From Cinclus cinclus (taxonomy: Eukaryota; Chordata; Aves; Passeriformes; Cinclidae), in the NCBI RefSeq assembly GCF_963662255.1, contig NW_026912062.1:372001-436000 (forward strand): DNA of 64,000 bases, in the 5' to 3' direction. A program made the translations under genes and the position numbers. Below, piece by piece: positions 33,645-47,727 of this stretch. Each line of letters begins with the position of its first letter. The stretch's first letter is position 1. Below the pieces are notes generated by a model. It was not told where the DNA came from and did no database searches. It saw nothing but the letters and a program-made list of their open reading frames with translations.

Positions 33645-36600
33645 AATAGCCTGCAGCCCATTCTGGGCTTTTGCCTACAAAAATTCCATAAGGACGAGGA
33701 TTTCTCCCAGACCAAAGCTGCCCCCTCCTCCAAACCTAGCTGCCATCGGTGGCCCAAACGCGCCCTACAAAATGACATCTGCCAAGTGGGCTCCTGAGTT
33801 TGGCTTCTTGGGGAAAAGTGCCTCCTTTCGGAGCCAACTTGCCTGCAGCCCGTGCTGGGCTTTAGACTACAAAAATTCCATAAGGACGAGGATTTCTCCC
33901 AGACCAAAGCTGCCCCCTCCTCCAAACCTGGCTGCCATCGGAGGCCCAAACGCGCCCCACAAAATGACATCTGCATTGAGGGTTCTTGAGTTTGGCTTCT
34001 TGGGGAAAAGTGCCTCCTTTCGGAGCCAACTTGCCTAACTTGCCTGCGGCCCGTCCTGGGCTTTTGGCTACAAAAATTCCATAAGGACGAGGATTTCTCC
34101 CAGACCAAAGCTGCCCCCTCCTCCAAACCTGGCTGCCATCGGAGGCCCAAACGCGCCCTACAAAATGACACCTGCCAAGTGGGCTCTTGAGTTTGGCTTC
34201 TGGGGGAAAAGTGACTCCTTTCAAAACCAACTTGCCTGCGTCCCGTCCCGGGCTTTTGCTAAAAAAATTCCATAAGGACGAGGATTCCTCCCAGACCAAA
34301 GCTGCCCCCTCCTCCAAACCTGGCTGCCATCGGAGGCCCAAACGCGCCCTACAAAATGACATCTGCCAAGTGGGCTCTTGAGTTTGGCTTTCTGGGGAAA
34401 AGTGCCTCCTATCGGAGTCAACTTGCCTGCGGCCCATGCAGGGCTTTTGCCTACAAAAATTCCATAAGGACGAGGATTTCTCCCAGACCAAAGCTGCCCC
34501 CTCCTCCAAACCTGGCTGCCATCGGAGGCCCAAACGCGCCCTACAAAATGACATCTGCCAAGTGGGCTCTTGAGTTTGGCTTCTTGGGGAAAAGTGCCTC
34601 CTTTCAAAGCCAAATTGCCTAACTTGCCTGCGGCCCGTGCTGGGCTTTTGCCTCCAAAAATTCCATAAGGACGAGGATTTCTCCCAGACCAAAGCTGCCC
34701 CCTCCTCCAAACCTGGCTGCCATCGGAGGCCCAAACGCGCCCCACAAAATGACACCTGCATTGAGGGTTCTTGAGTTTGGCTTCCTGGGGAAAAGTGCCT
34801 CCTTTCGGAGTCAACTTGCCTGCGGCCCATGCAGGGCTTTTGCCTACAAAAATTCCATAAGGACGAGGATTTCTCCCAGACCAAAGCTGCCCCCTCCTCC
34901 AAACCTGGCTGCCATCGGAGGCCCAAACGTGCCCTACAAAATGACACCTGCCAAGTGGGCTCTTGAGTTTGGCTTCTTGGGTGGAAGTACCTCCTTTCAA
35001 AGCCAACTTGCCTGCGGCCCGTCCTGGGCTTTTGCCTACAAAAATTCCATAAGGACGAGGATTTCTCCCAGACCAAAGCTGCCCCCTCCTCCAAACCTGG
35101 CTGCCATCGGAGGCCCAAACGCGCCCTACAAAATGACACCTGCCAAGTGGGCTCTTGAGTTTGGCTTCTTGGGGAAAAATGACTCCTTTCAAAACCAACT
35201 TGCCTGCGTCCCGTCCCGGGCTTTTGCTACAAAAATTCCATAAGGACGAGGATTCCTCCCAGACCCAAGCTGCCCCCTCCTCCAAACCTGGCTGCCATCG
35301 GAGGCCCAAACGCGCCCTACAAAATGACATCTGCCAAGTGGGCTCTTGAGTTTGGCTTTCTGGGGAAAAGTGCCTCCTTTCGGAGTCAACTTGCCTGCGG
35401 CCCATGCAGGGCTTTTGCCTACAAAAATTCCATAAGGGCGAGGATTTCTCCCAGACCAAAGCTGCCCCCTCCTCCAAACCTGGCTGCCATCGGAGGCCCA
35501 AACGTGCCCTACAAAATGACATCTGCCAAGTGGGCTCTTGAGTTTGGCTTCTTGGGAGGAAGTACCTCCTTTCCAAGCCAACTTGCCTGCGGCCCGTCCT
35601 GGGCTTTTGCCTACAAAAATTCCATAAGGACGAGGATTTCTCCCAGACCAAAGCTGCCCCCTCCTCCAAACCTGGCTGCCATTGGAGGCCCAAACGCGCC
35701 CCACAAAATGACATCTGCCAAGTGGGCTCTTGAGTTTGGCTTCTTGGGGGAAAGTGCCTTTTTTCAAAGCCAACTTGCCTAACTAGCCTGCGGCCCGTGC
35801 TGGGCTTTAGACTACAAAAATTCCATAAGGACGAGGATTTCTCCCAGACCAAAGCTGCCCCCTCCTCCAAACCTGGCTGCCATCAGAGGCCCAAACGCGC
35901 CCTACAAAATGACATCTGCCAAGTGGGCTCTTGAGTTTGGCTTCTTGGGTGGAAGTGCCTCCTTTCAAAGCCAACTTGCCTGCGGCCCGTCCTGGGCTTT
36001 TGACTACAAAAATTCCATAAGGACGAGGATTTCTCCCAGACCAAAGCTGCCCCCTCCTCCAAACCTGGCTGCCATCGGAGGCCCAAACGCGCCCTACAAA
36101 ATGACATCTGCCAAGTGGGCTCTTGAGTTTGGCTTCTTGCGGAAAAGTGCCTCCTTTCAAAGCCAACTTGCCTAACTAGACTGCAGCCCATTCTGGGCTT
36201 TTGCCTACAAAAATTCCAGAAGGACGAGGATTTCTCCCAGACCAAAGCTGCCCCCTCCTCCAAACCTGGCTGCCATCGGTGGGCCAAACGCGCCCTACAA
36301 AATGACATCTGCATTGAGGGTTCTTGAGTTTGGCTTCTTGGGGAAAAGTGCCTCCTTTCAAAGCCAACTTGCCTAACTAGCCTGCGGCCCGTCCTGGGCT
36401 TTTGCCTACAAAAATTCCATAAGGACAAGGATTTCTCCCAGAGCAAAGCTGCCCCCTCCTCCAAACCTGGCTGCCATCGGAGGCCCAAACGCGCCCTACA
36501 AAATGACATCTGCCAAGTGGGCTCTTGAGTTTGGCTTCTTGGGAGGAAGTACCTCCTTTCAAAGCCAACTTGCCTGCGGCCCGTCCTGGGCTTTTGCCTA

Positions 36601-38339
36601 CAAAAATTCCATAAGGACGAGGATTTCTCCCAGACCAAAGCTGCCCCCTCCTCCAAACCTGGCTGCCATTGGAGGCCCAAACGCGCTCTACAAAATGACA
36701 TCTGCCAAGTGGGCTCTTGAGTTTGGCTTCTTGGGGGAAAGTGCCTCCTTTCAAAGCCAACTTGCCTAACTAGCCTGCGGCCCGTGCTGGGCTTTAGACT
36801 ACAAAAATTCCATAAGGACAAGGATTTCTCCCAGACCAAAGCTGCCCCCTCCTCCAAACCTGGCTGCCATCAGAGGCCCAAACGCGCCCTACAAAATGAC
36901 ATCTGCCAAGTGGGCTCTTGAGTTTGGCTTCTTGGGTGGAAGTGCCTCCTTTCAAAGCCAACTTGCCTAACTAGACTGCAGCCCATTCTGGGCTTTTGCC
37001 TACAAAAATTCCATAAGGACGAGGATTTCTCCCAGACCAAAGCTGCCCCCTCCTCCAAACCTGGCTGCCATCAGAGGCCCAAACGCGCCCTACAAAATGA
37101 CATCTGCCAAGTGGGCTCTTGAGTTTGGCTTCTTGCGGAAAAGTGCCTCCTTTCAAATCCAACTTGCCTAACTAGACTGCAGCCCATTCTGGGCTTTTGC
37201 CTACAAAAATTCCATAAGGACGAGGATTTCTCCCAGACCAAAGCTGCCCCCTCCTCCAAACCTGGCTGCCATCGGTGGCCCAAACGCGCCCTACAAAATG
37301 ACATCTGCCAAGTGGGCTCCTGAGTTTGGCTTCTTGGGGGAAAGTGCCTCCTTTCGGAGCCAACTTGCCTGCAGCCCGTGCTGGGCTTTAGACTACAAAA
37401 ATTCCATAAGGACGAGGATTTCTCCCAGACCAAAGCTGCCCCCTCCTCCAAACCTGGCTGCCATCGGAGGCCCAAATGCGCCCTACAAAATGACATCTGC
37501 ATTGAGGGTTCTTGAGTTTGGCTTCTTGGGGAAAAGTGCCTCCTTTCAAAGCCAACTTGCCTAACTTGCCTGCGGCCCGTCCTGGGCTTTTGCCTACAAA
37601 AATTCCATAAGGACAAGGATTTCTCCCAGACCAAAGCTGCCCCCACCTCCAAACCTGGCTGCCATCGGAGGCCCAAACGCGCCCTACAAAATGACATCTG
37701 CCAAGTGGGCTCTTGAGTTTGGCTTCTTGGGGAAAAGTGCCTCCTTTCAGAGTCAACTTGCCTGCGGCCCGTGCTGGGCTTTTGCTACAAAAATTCCATA
37801 AGGACGAGGATTCCTCCCAGACCCAAGCTGCCCCCTCCTCCAAACCTGGCTGCCATCGGAGGCCCAAACGCGCCCTACAAAATGACATCTGCCAAGTGGG
37901 CTCTTGAGTTTGGCTTCTTGGGTGGAAGTACCTCCTTTCGAAGCCAACTTGCCTGCGGCCCGTGCTGGGCTTTTGCCTACAAAAATTCCAGAAGGACGAG
38001 GATTTCTCCCAGACCAAAGCTGCCCCCTCCTCCAAACCTGGCTGCCATCGGAGGCCCAAACGTGCCCTACAAAATGACATCTGCCAAGTGGGCTCTTGAG
38101 TTTGGCTTCTTGGGTGGAAGTGCCTCCTTTCAAAGCCAACTTGCCTGCGGCCCGTCCTGGGCTTTTGCCTACAAAAATTCCATAAGGACGAGGATTTCTC
38201 CCAGACCAAAGCTGCCCCCTCCTCCAAACCTGGCTGCCATCGGAGGCCCAAACGCGCCCTACAAAATGACACCTGCCAAGTGGGCTCTTGAGTTTGGCTT
38301 CTTGGGGAAAAGTGCCTCCTTTCAAAGCCAACTTGCCTA
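33645..38339 (+). repeat. Anchored higher-order unit 2 (4,695 bp, 24 monomers)
   Basis: First cassette with the A7 form gctaaaaaaattcc (34,258), which marks every later cassette. It also has one extra G in the head cttttggctac (34,065). The body contains a second gactcc/gtcccgtcccgggc pair at 35,206, a relative of the 391-bp cassette. It also has a run of 201-bp monomers with the tagact insertion between 36,170 and 37,180, giving ORF stops at short intervals. Confidence 0.82.
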
Positions 38340-41300
38340 AATAGCCTGCAGCCCATGCAGGGCTTTTGCCTACAAAAATTCCATAAGGACGAGGATTTCT
38401 CCCAGACCAAAGCTGCCCCCTCCTCCAAACCTAGCTGCCATCGGTGGCCCAAACGCGCCCTACAAAATGACATCTGCCAAGTGGGCTCCTGAGTTTGGCT
38501 TCTTGGGGAAAAGTGCCTCCTTTCGGAGCCAACTTGCCTGCAGCCCGTGCTGGGCTTTAGACTACAAAAATTCCATAACGACGAGGATTTCTCCCAGACC
38601 AAAGCTGCCCCCTCCTCCAAACCTGGCTGCCATCGGAGGCCCAAACGCGCCCCTCAAAATGACATCTGCATTGAGGGTTCTTGAGTTTGGCTTCTTGGGG
38701 AAAAGTGCCTCCTTTCGGAGCCAACTTGCCTAACTTGCCTGCGGCCCGTCCTGGGCTTTTGCTACAAAAATTCCATAAGGACGAGGATTTCTCCCAGACC
38801 AAAGCTGCCCCCTCCTCCAAACCTGGCTGCCATCGGAGGCCCAAACGCGCCCTACAAAATGACACCTGCCAAGTGGGCTCTTGAGTTTGGCTTCTTGGGG
38901 AAAATTGACTCCTTTCAAAACCAACTTGCCTGCGTCCCGTCCCGGGCTTTTGCTAAAAAAATTCCATAAGGACGAGGATTCCTCCCAGACCAAAGCTGCC
39001 CCCTCCTCCAAACCTGGCTGCCATCGGAGGCCCAAACGCGCCCTACAAAATGACATCTGCCAAGTGGGCTCTTGAGTTTGGCTTTCTGGGGAAAAGTGCC
39101 TCCTTTCGGAGTCAACTTGCCTGCGGCCCATGCAGGGCTTTTGCCTACAAAAATTCCATAAGGACGAGGATTTCTCCCAGACCAAAGCTGCCCCCTCCTC
39201 CAAACCTGGCTGCCATCGGAGGCCCAAACGCGCCCTACAAAATGACATCTGCCAAGTGGGCTCTTGAGTTTGGCTTCTTGGGGAAAAGTGCCTCCTTTCG
39301 GAGCCAAATTGCCTAACTTGCCTGCGGCCCGTGCTGGGCTTTTGCCTACAAAAATTCCATAAGGACAAGGATTTCTCCCAGACCAAAGCTGCCCCCACCT
39401 CCAAACCTGGCTGCCATCGGAGGCCCAAACGCGCCCTACAAAATGACATCTGCCAAGTGGGCTCTTGAGTTTGGCTTCTTGGGAGGAAGTACCTCCTTTC
39501 AAAGCCAACTTGCCTGCGGCCCGTCCTGGGCTTTTGCCTCCAAAAATTCCATAAGGACGAGGATTTCTCCCAGACCAAAGCTGCCCCCTCCTCCAAACCT
39601 GGCTGCCATCGGAGGCCCAAACGCGCCCTACAAAATGACATCTGCATTGAGGGTTCTTGAGTTTGGCTTCTTGGGGAAAAGTGCCTCCTTTCAAAGCCAA
39701 CTTGCCTAACTAGCCTGCGGCCCGTCCTGGGCTTTTGCCTACAAAAATTCCATAAGGACAAGGATTTCTCCCAGACCAAAGCTGCCCCCACCTCCAAACC
39801 TGGCTGCCATCGGAGGCCCAAACGCGCCCTACAAAATGACATCTGCCAAGTGGGCTCTTGAGTTTGGCTTCTTGGGAGGAAGTACCTCCTTTCAAAGCCA
39901 ACTTGCCTGCGGCCCGTCCTGGGCTTTTGCCTACAAAAATTCCATAAGGACGAGGATTTCTCCCAGACCAAAGCTGCCCCCTCCTCCAAACCTGGCTGCC
40001 ATCGGAGGCCCAAACGCGCTCTACAAAATGACATCTGCCAAGTGGGCTCTTGAGTTTGGCTTCTTGGGGGAAAGTGCCTCCTTTCAAAGCCAACTTGCCT
40101 AACTAGCCTGCGGCCCGTGCTGGGCTTTAGACTACAAAAATTCCATAAGTACGAGGATTTCTCCCAGACCAAAGCTGCCCCCTCCTCCAAACCTGGCTGC
40201 CATCAGAGGCCCAAACGCGCCCTACAAAATGACATCTGCCAAGTGGGCTCTTGAGTTTGGCTTCTTGGGTGGAAGTGCCTCCTTTCAAAGCCAACTTGCC
40301 TGCGGCCCGTCCTGGGCTTTTGCCTACAAAAATTCCAGAAGGACGAGGATTTCTCCCAGACCAAAGCTGCCCCCTCCTCCAAACCTGGCTGCCATCGGAG
40401 GCCCAAACGCGCCCTACAAAATGACATCTGCCAAGTGGGCTCTTGAGTTTGGCTTCTTGCGGAAAAGTGCCTCCTTTCAAATCCAACTTGCCTAACTAGA
40501 CTGCAGCCCATTCTGGGCTTTTGCCTACAAAAATTCCATAAGGACGAGGATTTCTCCCAGACCAAAGCTGCCCCCTCCTCCAAACCTGGCTGCCATCGGT
40601 GGCCCAAACGCGCCCTACAAAATGACATCTGCCAAGTGGGCTCCTGAGTTTGGCTTCTTGGGGGAAAGTGCCTCCTTTCGGAGCCAACTTGCCTGCAGCC
40701 CGTGCTGGGCTTTAGACTACAAAAATTCCATAACGACGAGGATTTCTCCCAGACCAAAGCTGCCCCCTCCTCCAAACCTGGCTGCCATCGGAGGCCCAAA
40801 CGCGCCCTACAAAATGACATCTCCATTGAGGGTTCTTGAGTTTGGCTTCTTGGGGAAAAGTGCCTCCTTTCAAAGCCAACTTGCCTAACTTGCCTGCGGC
40901 CCGTCCTGGGCTTTTGCCTACAAAAATTCCATAAGGACAAGGATTTCTCCCAGACCAAAGCTGCCCCCACCTCCAAACCTGGCTGCCATCGGAGGCCCAA
41001 ACGCGCCCTACAAAATGACATCTGCCAAGTGGGCTCTTGAGTTTGGCTTCTTGGGGAAAAGTGCCTCCTTTCAGAGTCAACTTGCCTGCGGCCCGTGCTG
41101 GGCTTTTGCCTCCAAAAATTCCATAAGGACGAGGATTTCTCCCAGACCAAAGCTGCCCCCTCCTCCAAACCTGGCTGCCATCGGAGGCCCAAACGTGCCC
41201 TACAAAATGACATCTGCCAAGTGGGCTCTTGAGTTTGGCTTCTTGGGTGGAAGTGCCTCCTTTCAAAGCCAACTTGCCTGCGGCCCGTCCTGGGCTTTTG

Positions 41301-41472
41301 CCTACAAAAATTCCATAAGGACGAGGATTTCTCCCAGACCAAAGCTGCCCCCTCCTCCAAACCTGGCTGCCATCGGAGGCCCAAACGCGCCCTACAAAAT
41401 GACACCTGCCAAGTGGGCTCTTGAGTTTGGCTTCTTGGGGAAAAGTGCCTCCTTTCAAAGCCAACTTGCCTA
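38340..41472 (+). repeat. Anchored higher-order unit 3 (3,133 bp, 16 monomers)
   Basis: The cassette has the head gcccatgcagggc in its first monomer instead of the usual gcccattctgggc, a feature shared with the cassette at 42,641. Private changes are gcccctcaaaatg (38,650) and gaaaattgactcc (38,906). Bases 40,127-40,888 of the body match 48,729-49,490 at an offset of 8,602 bp. Confidence 0.82.
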
Positions 41473-42640
41473 AATAGCCTGCAGCCCATTCTGGGCTTTT
41501 GCCTACAAAAATTCCATAAGGACGAGGATTTCTCCCAGACCAAAGCTGCCCCCTCCTCCAAACCTAGCTGCCATCGGTGGCCCAAACGCGCCCTACAAAA
41601 TGACATCTGCCAAGTGGGCTCCTGAGTTTGGCTTCTTGGGGGAAAGTGCCTCCTTTCGGAGCCAACTTGCCTGCAGCCCGTGCTGGGCTTTAGACTACAA
41701 AAATTCCATAACGACGAGGATTTCTCCCAGACCAAAGCTGCCCCCTCCTCCAAACCTGGCTGCCATCGGAGGCCCAAACGCGCCCCACAAAATGACATCT
41801 GCATTGAGGGTTCTTGAGTTTGGCTTCTTGGGGAAAAGTGCCTCCATTCGGAGCCAACTTGCCTAACTTGCCTGCGGCCCGTCCTGGGCTTTTGCTACAA
41901 AAATTCCATAAGGACGAGGATTTCTCCCAGACCAAAGCTGCCCCCTCCTCCAAACCTGGCTGCCATCGGAGGCCCAAACGCGCCCTACAAAATGACACCT
42001 GCCAAGTGGGCTCTTGAGTTTGGCTTCTTGGGGAAAAGTGACTCCTTTCTAAACCAACTTGCCTGCGTCCCGTCCCGGGCTTTTGCTAAAAAAATTCCAT
42101 AAGGACGAGGATTCCTCCCAGACCAAAGCTGCCCCCTCCTCCAAACCTGGCTGCCATCGGAGGCCCAAACGCGCCCTACAAAATGACATCTGCCAAGTGG
42201 GCTCTTGAGTTTGGCTTTCTGGGGAAAAGTGCCTCCTATCGGAGTCAACTTGCCTGCGGCCCATGCAGGGCTTTTGCCTACAAAAATTCCATAAGGACGA
42301 GGATTTCTCCCAGACCAAAGCTGCCCCCTCCTCCAAACCTGGCTGCCATCGGAGGCCCAAACGCGCCCTACAAAATGACATCTGCCAAGTGGGCTCTTGA
42401 GTTTGGCTTCTTGGGTGGAAGTGCCTCCTTTCAAAGCCAACTTGCCTGCGGCCCGTCCTGGGCTTTTGCCTACAAAAATTCCATAAGGACGAGGATTTCT
42501 CCCAGACCAAAGCTGCCCCCTCCTCCAAACCTGGCTGCCATCGGAGGCCCAAACGCGCCCTACAAAATGACACCTGCCAAGTGGGCTCTTGAGTTTGGCT
42601 TCTTGGGGAAAAGTGCCTCCTTTCAAAGCCAACTTGCCTA
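41473..42640 (+). repeat. Anchored higher-order unit 4 (1,168 bp, 6 monomers)
   Basis: The shortest interval between anchors: the cassette and only about two further monomers. Private changes are cctccattcgg (41,843) and ctttctaaaccaac (42,046). It looks like an internally deleted version of the longer units, since cassette and exit sequence are the same as theirs. Confidence 0.82.
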
Positions 42641-45600
42641 AATAGCCTGCAGCCCATGCAGGGCTTTTGCCTACAAAAATTCCATAAGGACGAGGATTTC
42701 TCCCAGACCAAAGCTGCCCCCTCCTCCAAACCTAGCTGCCATCGGTGGCCCAAACGCGCCCTACAAAATGACATCTGCCAAGTGGGCTCCTGAGTTTGGC
42801 TTCTTGGGGAAAAGTGCCTCCTTTCGGAGCCAACTTGCCTGCAGCCCGTGCTGGGCTTTAGACTACAAAAATTCCATAACGACGAGGATTTCTCCCAGAC
42901 CAAAGCTGCCCCCTCCTCCAAACCTGGCTGCCATCGGAGGCCCAAACGCGCCCCACAAAATGACATCTGCATTGAGGGTTCTTGAGTTTGGCTTCTTGGG
43001 GAAAAGTGCCTCCTTTCGGAGCCAACTTGCCTAACTTGCCTGCGGCCCGTCCTGGGCTTTTGCTACAAAAATTCCATAAGGACGAGGATTTCTCCCAGAC
43101 CAAAGCTGCCCCCTCCTCCAAACCTGGCTGCCATCGGAGGCCCAAACGCGCCCTACAAAATGACACCTGTCAAGTGGGCTCTTGAGTTTGGCTTCTTGGG
43201 GAAAAGTGACTCCTTTCAAAACCAACTTGCCTGCGTCCCGTCCCGGGCTTTTGCTAAAAAAATTCCATAAGGACGAGGATTCCTCCCAGACCAAAGCTGC
43301 CCCCTCCTCCAAACCTGGCTGCCATCGGAGGCCCAAACGCGCCCTACAAAATGACATCTGCCAAGTGGGCTCTTGAGTTTGGCTTTCTGGGGAAAAGTGC
43401 CTCCTATCGGAGTCAACTTGCCTGCGGCCCATGCAGGGCTTTTGCCTACAAAAATTCCATAAGGACGAGGATTTCTCCCAGACCAAAGCTGCCCCCTCCT
43501 CCAAACCTGGCTGCCATCGGAGGCCCAAACGCGCCCTACAAAATGACATCTGCCAAGTGGGCTCTTGAGTTTGGCTTCTTGGGGAAAAGTGCCTCCTTTC
43601 GGAGCCAAATTGCCTAACTTGCCTGCGGCCCGTGCTGGGCTTTTGCCTCCAAAAATTCCATAAGGACGAGGATTTCTCCCAGACCAAAGCTGCCCCCTCC
43701 TCCAAACCTGGCTGCCATCGGAGGCCCAAACGCGCCCCACAAAATGACACCTGCATTGAGGGTTCTTGAGTTTGGCTTCCTGGGGAAAAGTGCCTCCTTT
43801 CGGAGTCAACTTGCCTGCGGCCCATGCAGGGCTTTTGCCTACAAAAATTCCAGAAGGACGAGGATTTCTCCCAGACCAAAGCTGCCCCCTCCTCCAAACC
43901 TGGCTGCCATCGGAGGCCCAAACGTGCCCTACAAAATGACACCTGCCAAGTGGGCTCTTGAGTTTGGCGTCTTGGGTGGAAGTGCCTCCTTTCAAAGCCA
44001 ACTTGCCTGCGGCCCGTCCTGGGCTTTTGCCTCCAAAAATTCCATAAGGACGAGGATTTCTCCCAGACCAAAGCTGCCCCCTCCTCCAAACCTGGCTGCC
44101 ATCGGAGGCCCAAACGCGCCCTACAAAATGACTTTTGCCAAGTGGGCTCTTGAGTTTGGCTTCTTGCGGAAAAGTGCCTCATTTCAAAGCCAACTTGCCT
44201 AACTAGCCTGCGGCCCGTGCTGGGCTTTAGACTACAAAAATTCCATAAGGACGAGGATTTCTCCCAGACCAAAGCTGACCCCTCCTCCAAACCTGGCCGC
44301 CATCGGAGGCCCAAACGCGCCCCACAAAATGACATCTGCATTGAGGGTTCTTGAGTTTGGCTTCTTGGGGAAAAGTGCCACCTTTCGGAGCCAACTTGCC
44401 TAACTTGCCTGCGGCCCGTGCTGGGCTTTTGCCTACAAAAATTCCAGAAGGACGAGGATTCCTCCCAGACCAAAGCTGCCCCCTCCTCCAAACCTGGCTG
44501 CCATCGGAGGCCCAAACGTGCCCTACAAAATGACATCTGCCAAGTGGGCTCTTGAGTTTGGCTTCTTGCGGAAAAGTGCCTCCTTTCAAAGCCAACTTGC
44601 CTAACTAGCCTGCAGCCCATTCTGGGCTTTTGCCTACAAAAATTCCATAAGGACGAGGATTTCTCCCAGACCAAAGCTGCCCCCTCCTCCAAACCTGGCT
44701 GCCATCGGAGGCCCAAACGCGCCCCACAAAATGACATCTGCATTGAGGGTTCTTGAGTTTGGCTTCTTGGGGGAAAGTGCCTCCTTTCAAAGCCAGCTTG
44801 CCTGCAGCCCGTCCTGGGCTTTAGACTACCAAAATTGCATAAGGACGAGGATTTCTCCCAGACCAAAGCTGCCCCCTCCTCCAAACCTGGCTGCCATCGG
44901 AGGCCCAAACGCGCCCCACAAAATGACATCTGCATTGAGGGTTCTTGAGTTTGGCTTCTTGGGGAAAAGTGCCTCCTTTCGGAGCCAACTTGCCTAACTT
45001 GCCTGCGGCCCATGCAGGGCTTTTGCCTACAAAAATTCCATAAGGACGAGGATTTCTCCCAGAGCAAAGCTGCCCCCTCCTCCAAACCTGGCTGCCATCG
45101 GAGGCCCAAACGCGCCCTACAAAATGACACCTGCCAAGTGGGCTCTTGAGTTTGGCTTCTTGGGGAAAAGTGACTCCTTTCAAAACCAACTTGCCTGCGG
45201 CCCGTCCTGGGCTTTTGCCTACAAAAATTCCATAAGGACGAGGATTCCTCCCAGACCAAAGCTGCCCCCTCCTCCAAACCTGGCTGCCATCGGAGGCCCA
45301 AACGCGCCCTACAAAATGACATCTGCATTGTGGGTTCTTGAGTTTGGCTTCTTGGGGAAAAGTGCCTCCTTTCAAAGCAACTTGCCTAACTTGCCTGCGG
45401 CCCATGCGGGGTTTTTGCCTACAAAAATTCCATAAGGACGAGGATTTCTCCCAGACCAAAGCTGCCCCCTCCTCCAAACCTGGCTGCCATCGGAGGCCCA
45501 AACGCGCCCTACAAAATGACACCTGCCAAGTGGGCTCTTGAGTTTGGCTTCTTGGGGAAAAATGACTCCTTTCAAAACCAACTTGCCTGCGTCCCGTCCC

Positions 45601-47727
45601 GGGCTTTTGCTACAAAAATTCCATAAGGACGAGGATTCCTCCCAGACCCAAGCTGCCCCCTCCTCCAAACCTGGCTGCCATCGGAGGCCCAAACGCGCCC
45701 TACAAAATGACATCTGCCAAGTGGGCTCTTGAGTTTGGCTTTCTGGGGAAAAGTGCCTCCTTTCGGAGCCAAATTGCCTGCGGCCCATGCAGGGCTTTTG
45801 CCTACAAAAATTCCATAAGGGCGAGGATTTCTCCCAGACCAAAGCTGCCCCCTCCTCCAAACCTGGCTGCCATCGGAGGCCCAAACGTGCCCTACAAAAT
45901 GACATCTGCCAAGTGGGCTCTTGAGTTTGGCTTCTTGGGAGGAAGTACCTCCTTTCAAAGCCAACTTGCCTGCGGCCCGTCCTGGGCTTTTGCCTACAAA
46001 AATTCCATAAGGACGAGGATTTCTCCCAGACCAAAGCTGCCCCCTCCTCCAAACCTGGCTGCCATCGGAGGCCCAAACGCGCCCTACAAAATGACATCTG
46101 CCAAGTGGGCTCTTGAGTTTGGCTTCTTGGGGGAAAGTGCCTCCTTTCAAAGCCAACTTGCCTAACTAGCCTGCGGCCCGTGCTGGGCATTAGACTACAA
46201 AAATTCCATAAGGACGAGGATTTCTCCCAGACCAAAGCTGCCCCCTCCTCCAAACCTAGCTGCCATCAGAGGCCCAAACGCGCCCTACAAAATGACATCT
46301 GCCAAGTGGGCTCTTGAGTTTGGCTTCTTGGGTGGAAGTGCCTCCTTTCAAAGCCAACTTGCCTGCGGCCCGTCCTGGGCTTTTGACTACAAAAATTCCA
46401 GAAGGACGAGGATTTCTCCCAGACCAAAGCTGCCCCCTCCTCCAAACCTGGCTGCCATCGGAGGCCCAAACGCGCCCTACAAAATGACATCTGCCAAGTG
46501 GGCTCTTGAGTTTGGCTTCTTGCGGAAAAGTGCCTCCTTTCAAAGCCAACTTGCCTAACTAGACTGCAGCCCATTCTGGGCTTTTGCCTACAAAAATTCC
46601 ATAAGGACGAGGATTTCTCCCAGACCAAAGCTGCCCCCTCCTCCAAACCTGGCTGCCATCGGTGGCCCAAACGCGCCCTACAAAATGACATCTGCCAAGT
46701 GGGCTCCTGAGTTTGGCTTCTTGGGGGAAAGTGCCTCCTTTCGGAGCCAACTTGCCTGCAGCCCGTGCTGGGCTTTAGACTACAAAAATTCCATAAGGAC
46801 GAGGATTTCTCCCAGACCAAAGCTGCCCCCTCCTCCAAACCTGGCTGCCATCGGAGGCCCAAACGCGCCCTACAAAATGACATCTGCATTGAGGGTTCTT
46901 GAGTTTGGCTTCTTGGGGAAAAGTGCCTCCTTTCAAAGCCAACTTGCCTAACTAGCCTGCGGCCCGTCCTGGGCTTTTGCCTACAAAAATTCCATAAGGA
47001 CAAGGATTTCTCCCAGACCAAAGCTGCCCCCACCTCCAAACCTGGCTGCCATCGGAGGCCCAAACGCGCCCTACAAAATGACATCTGCCAAGTGGGCTCT
47101 TGAGTTTGGCTTCTTGGGAGGAAGTACCTCCTTTCAAAGCCAACTTGCCTGCGGCCCGTGCTGGGCTTTTGCCTCCAAAAATTCCATAAGGATGAGGATT
47201 TCTCCCAGACCAAAGCTGCCCCCTCCTCCAAACCTGGCTGCCATCGGAGGCCCAAACGCGCCCCACAAAATGACATCTGCCAAGTGGGCTCTTGAGTTTG
47301 GCTTCTTGGGTGGAAGTACCTCCTTTCGAAGCCAACTTGCCTGCGGCCCGTGCTGGGCTTTTGCCTACAAAAATTCCAGAAGGACGAGGATTTCTCCCAG
47401 ACCAAAGCTGCCCCCTCCTCCAAACCTGGCTGCCATCGGAGGCCCAAACGTGCCCTACAAAATGACATCTGCCAAGTGGGCTCTTGAGTTTGGCTTCTTG
47501 GCTGGAAGTGCCTCCTTTCAAAGCCAACTTGCCTGCGGCCCGTCCTGGGCTTTTGCCTACAAAAATTCCATAAGGACGAGGATTTCTCCCAGACCAAAGC
47601 TGCCCCCTCCTCCAAACCTGGCTGCCATCGGAGGCCCAAACGCGCCCTACAAAATGACACCTGCCAAGTGGGCTCTTGAGTTTGGCTTCTTGGGGAAAAG
47701 TGCCTCCTTTCAAAGCCAACTTGCCTA
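42641..47727 (+). repeat. Anchored higher-order unit 5 (5,087 bp, 26 monomers)
   Basis: The longest interval. After the cassette the body runs through the gccacctttc marker (44,380), the ccaaaattgc marker (44,827) and the single 391-bp-type pair at 45,338-45,738. It ends with cagagtc-free monomers carrying gtacctcctttcgaagcc. Private changes are cacctgtcaag (43,166) and cttggctggaag (47,499). Part of it (46,292-46,750) matches 35,909-36,367 at 10,383 bp. Confidence 0.8.
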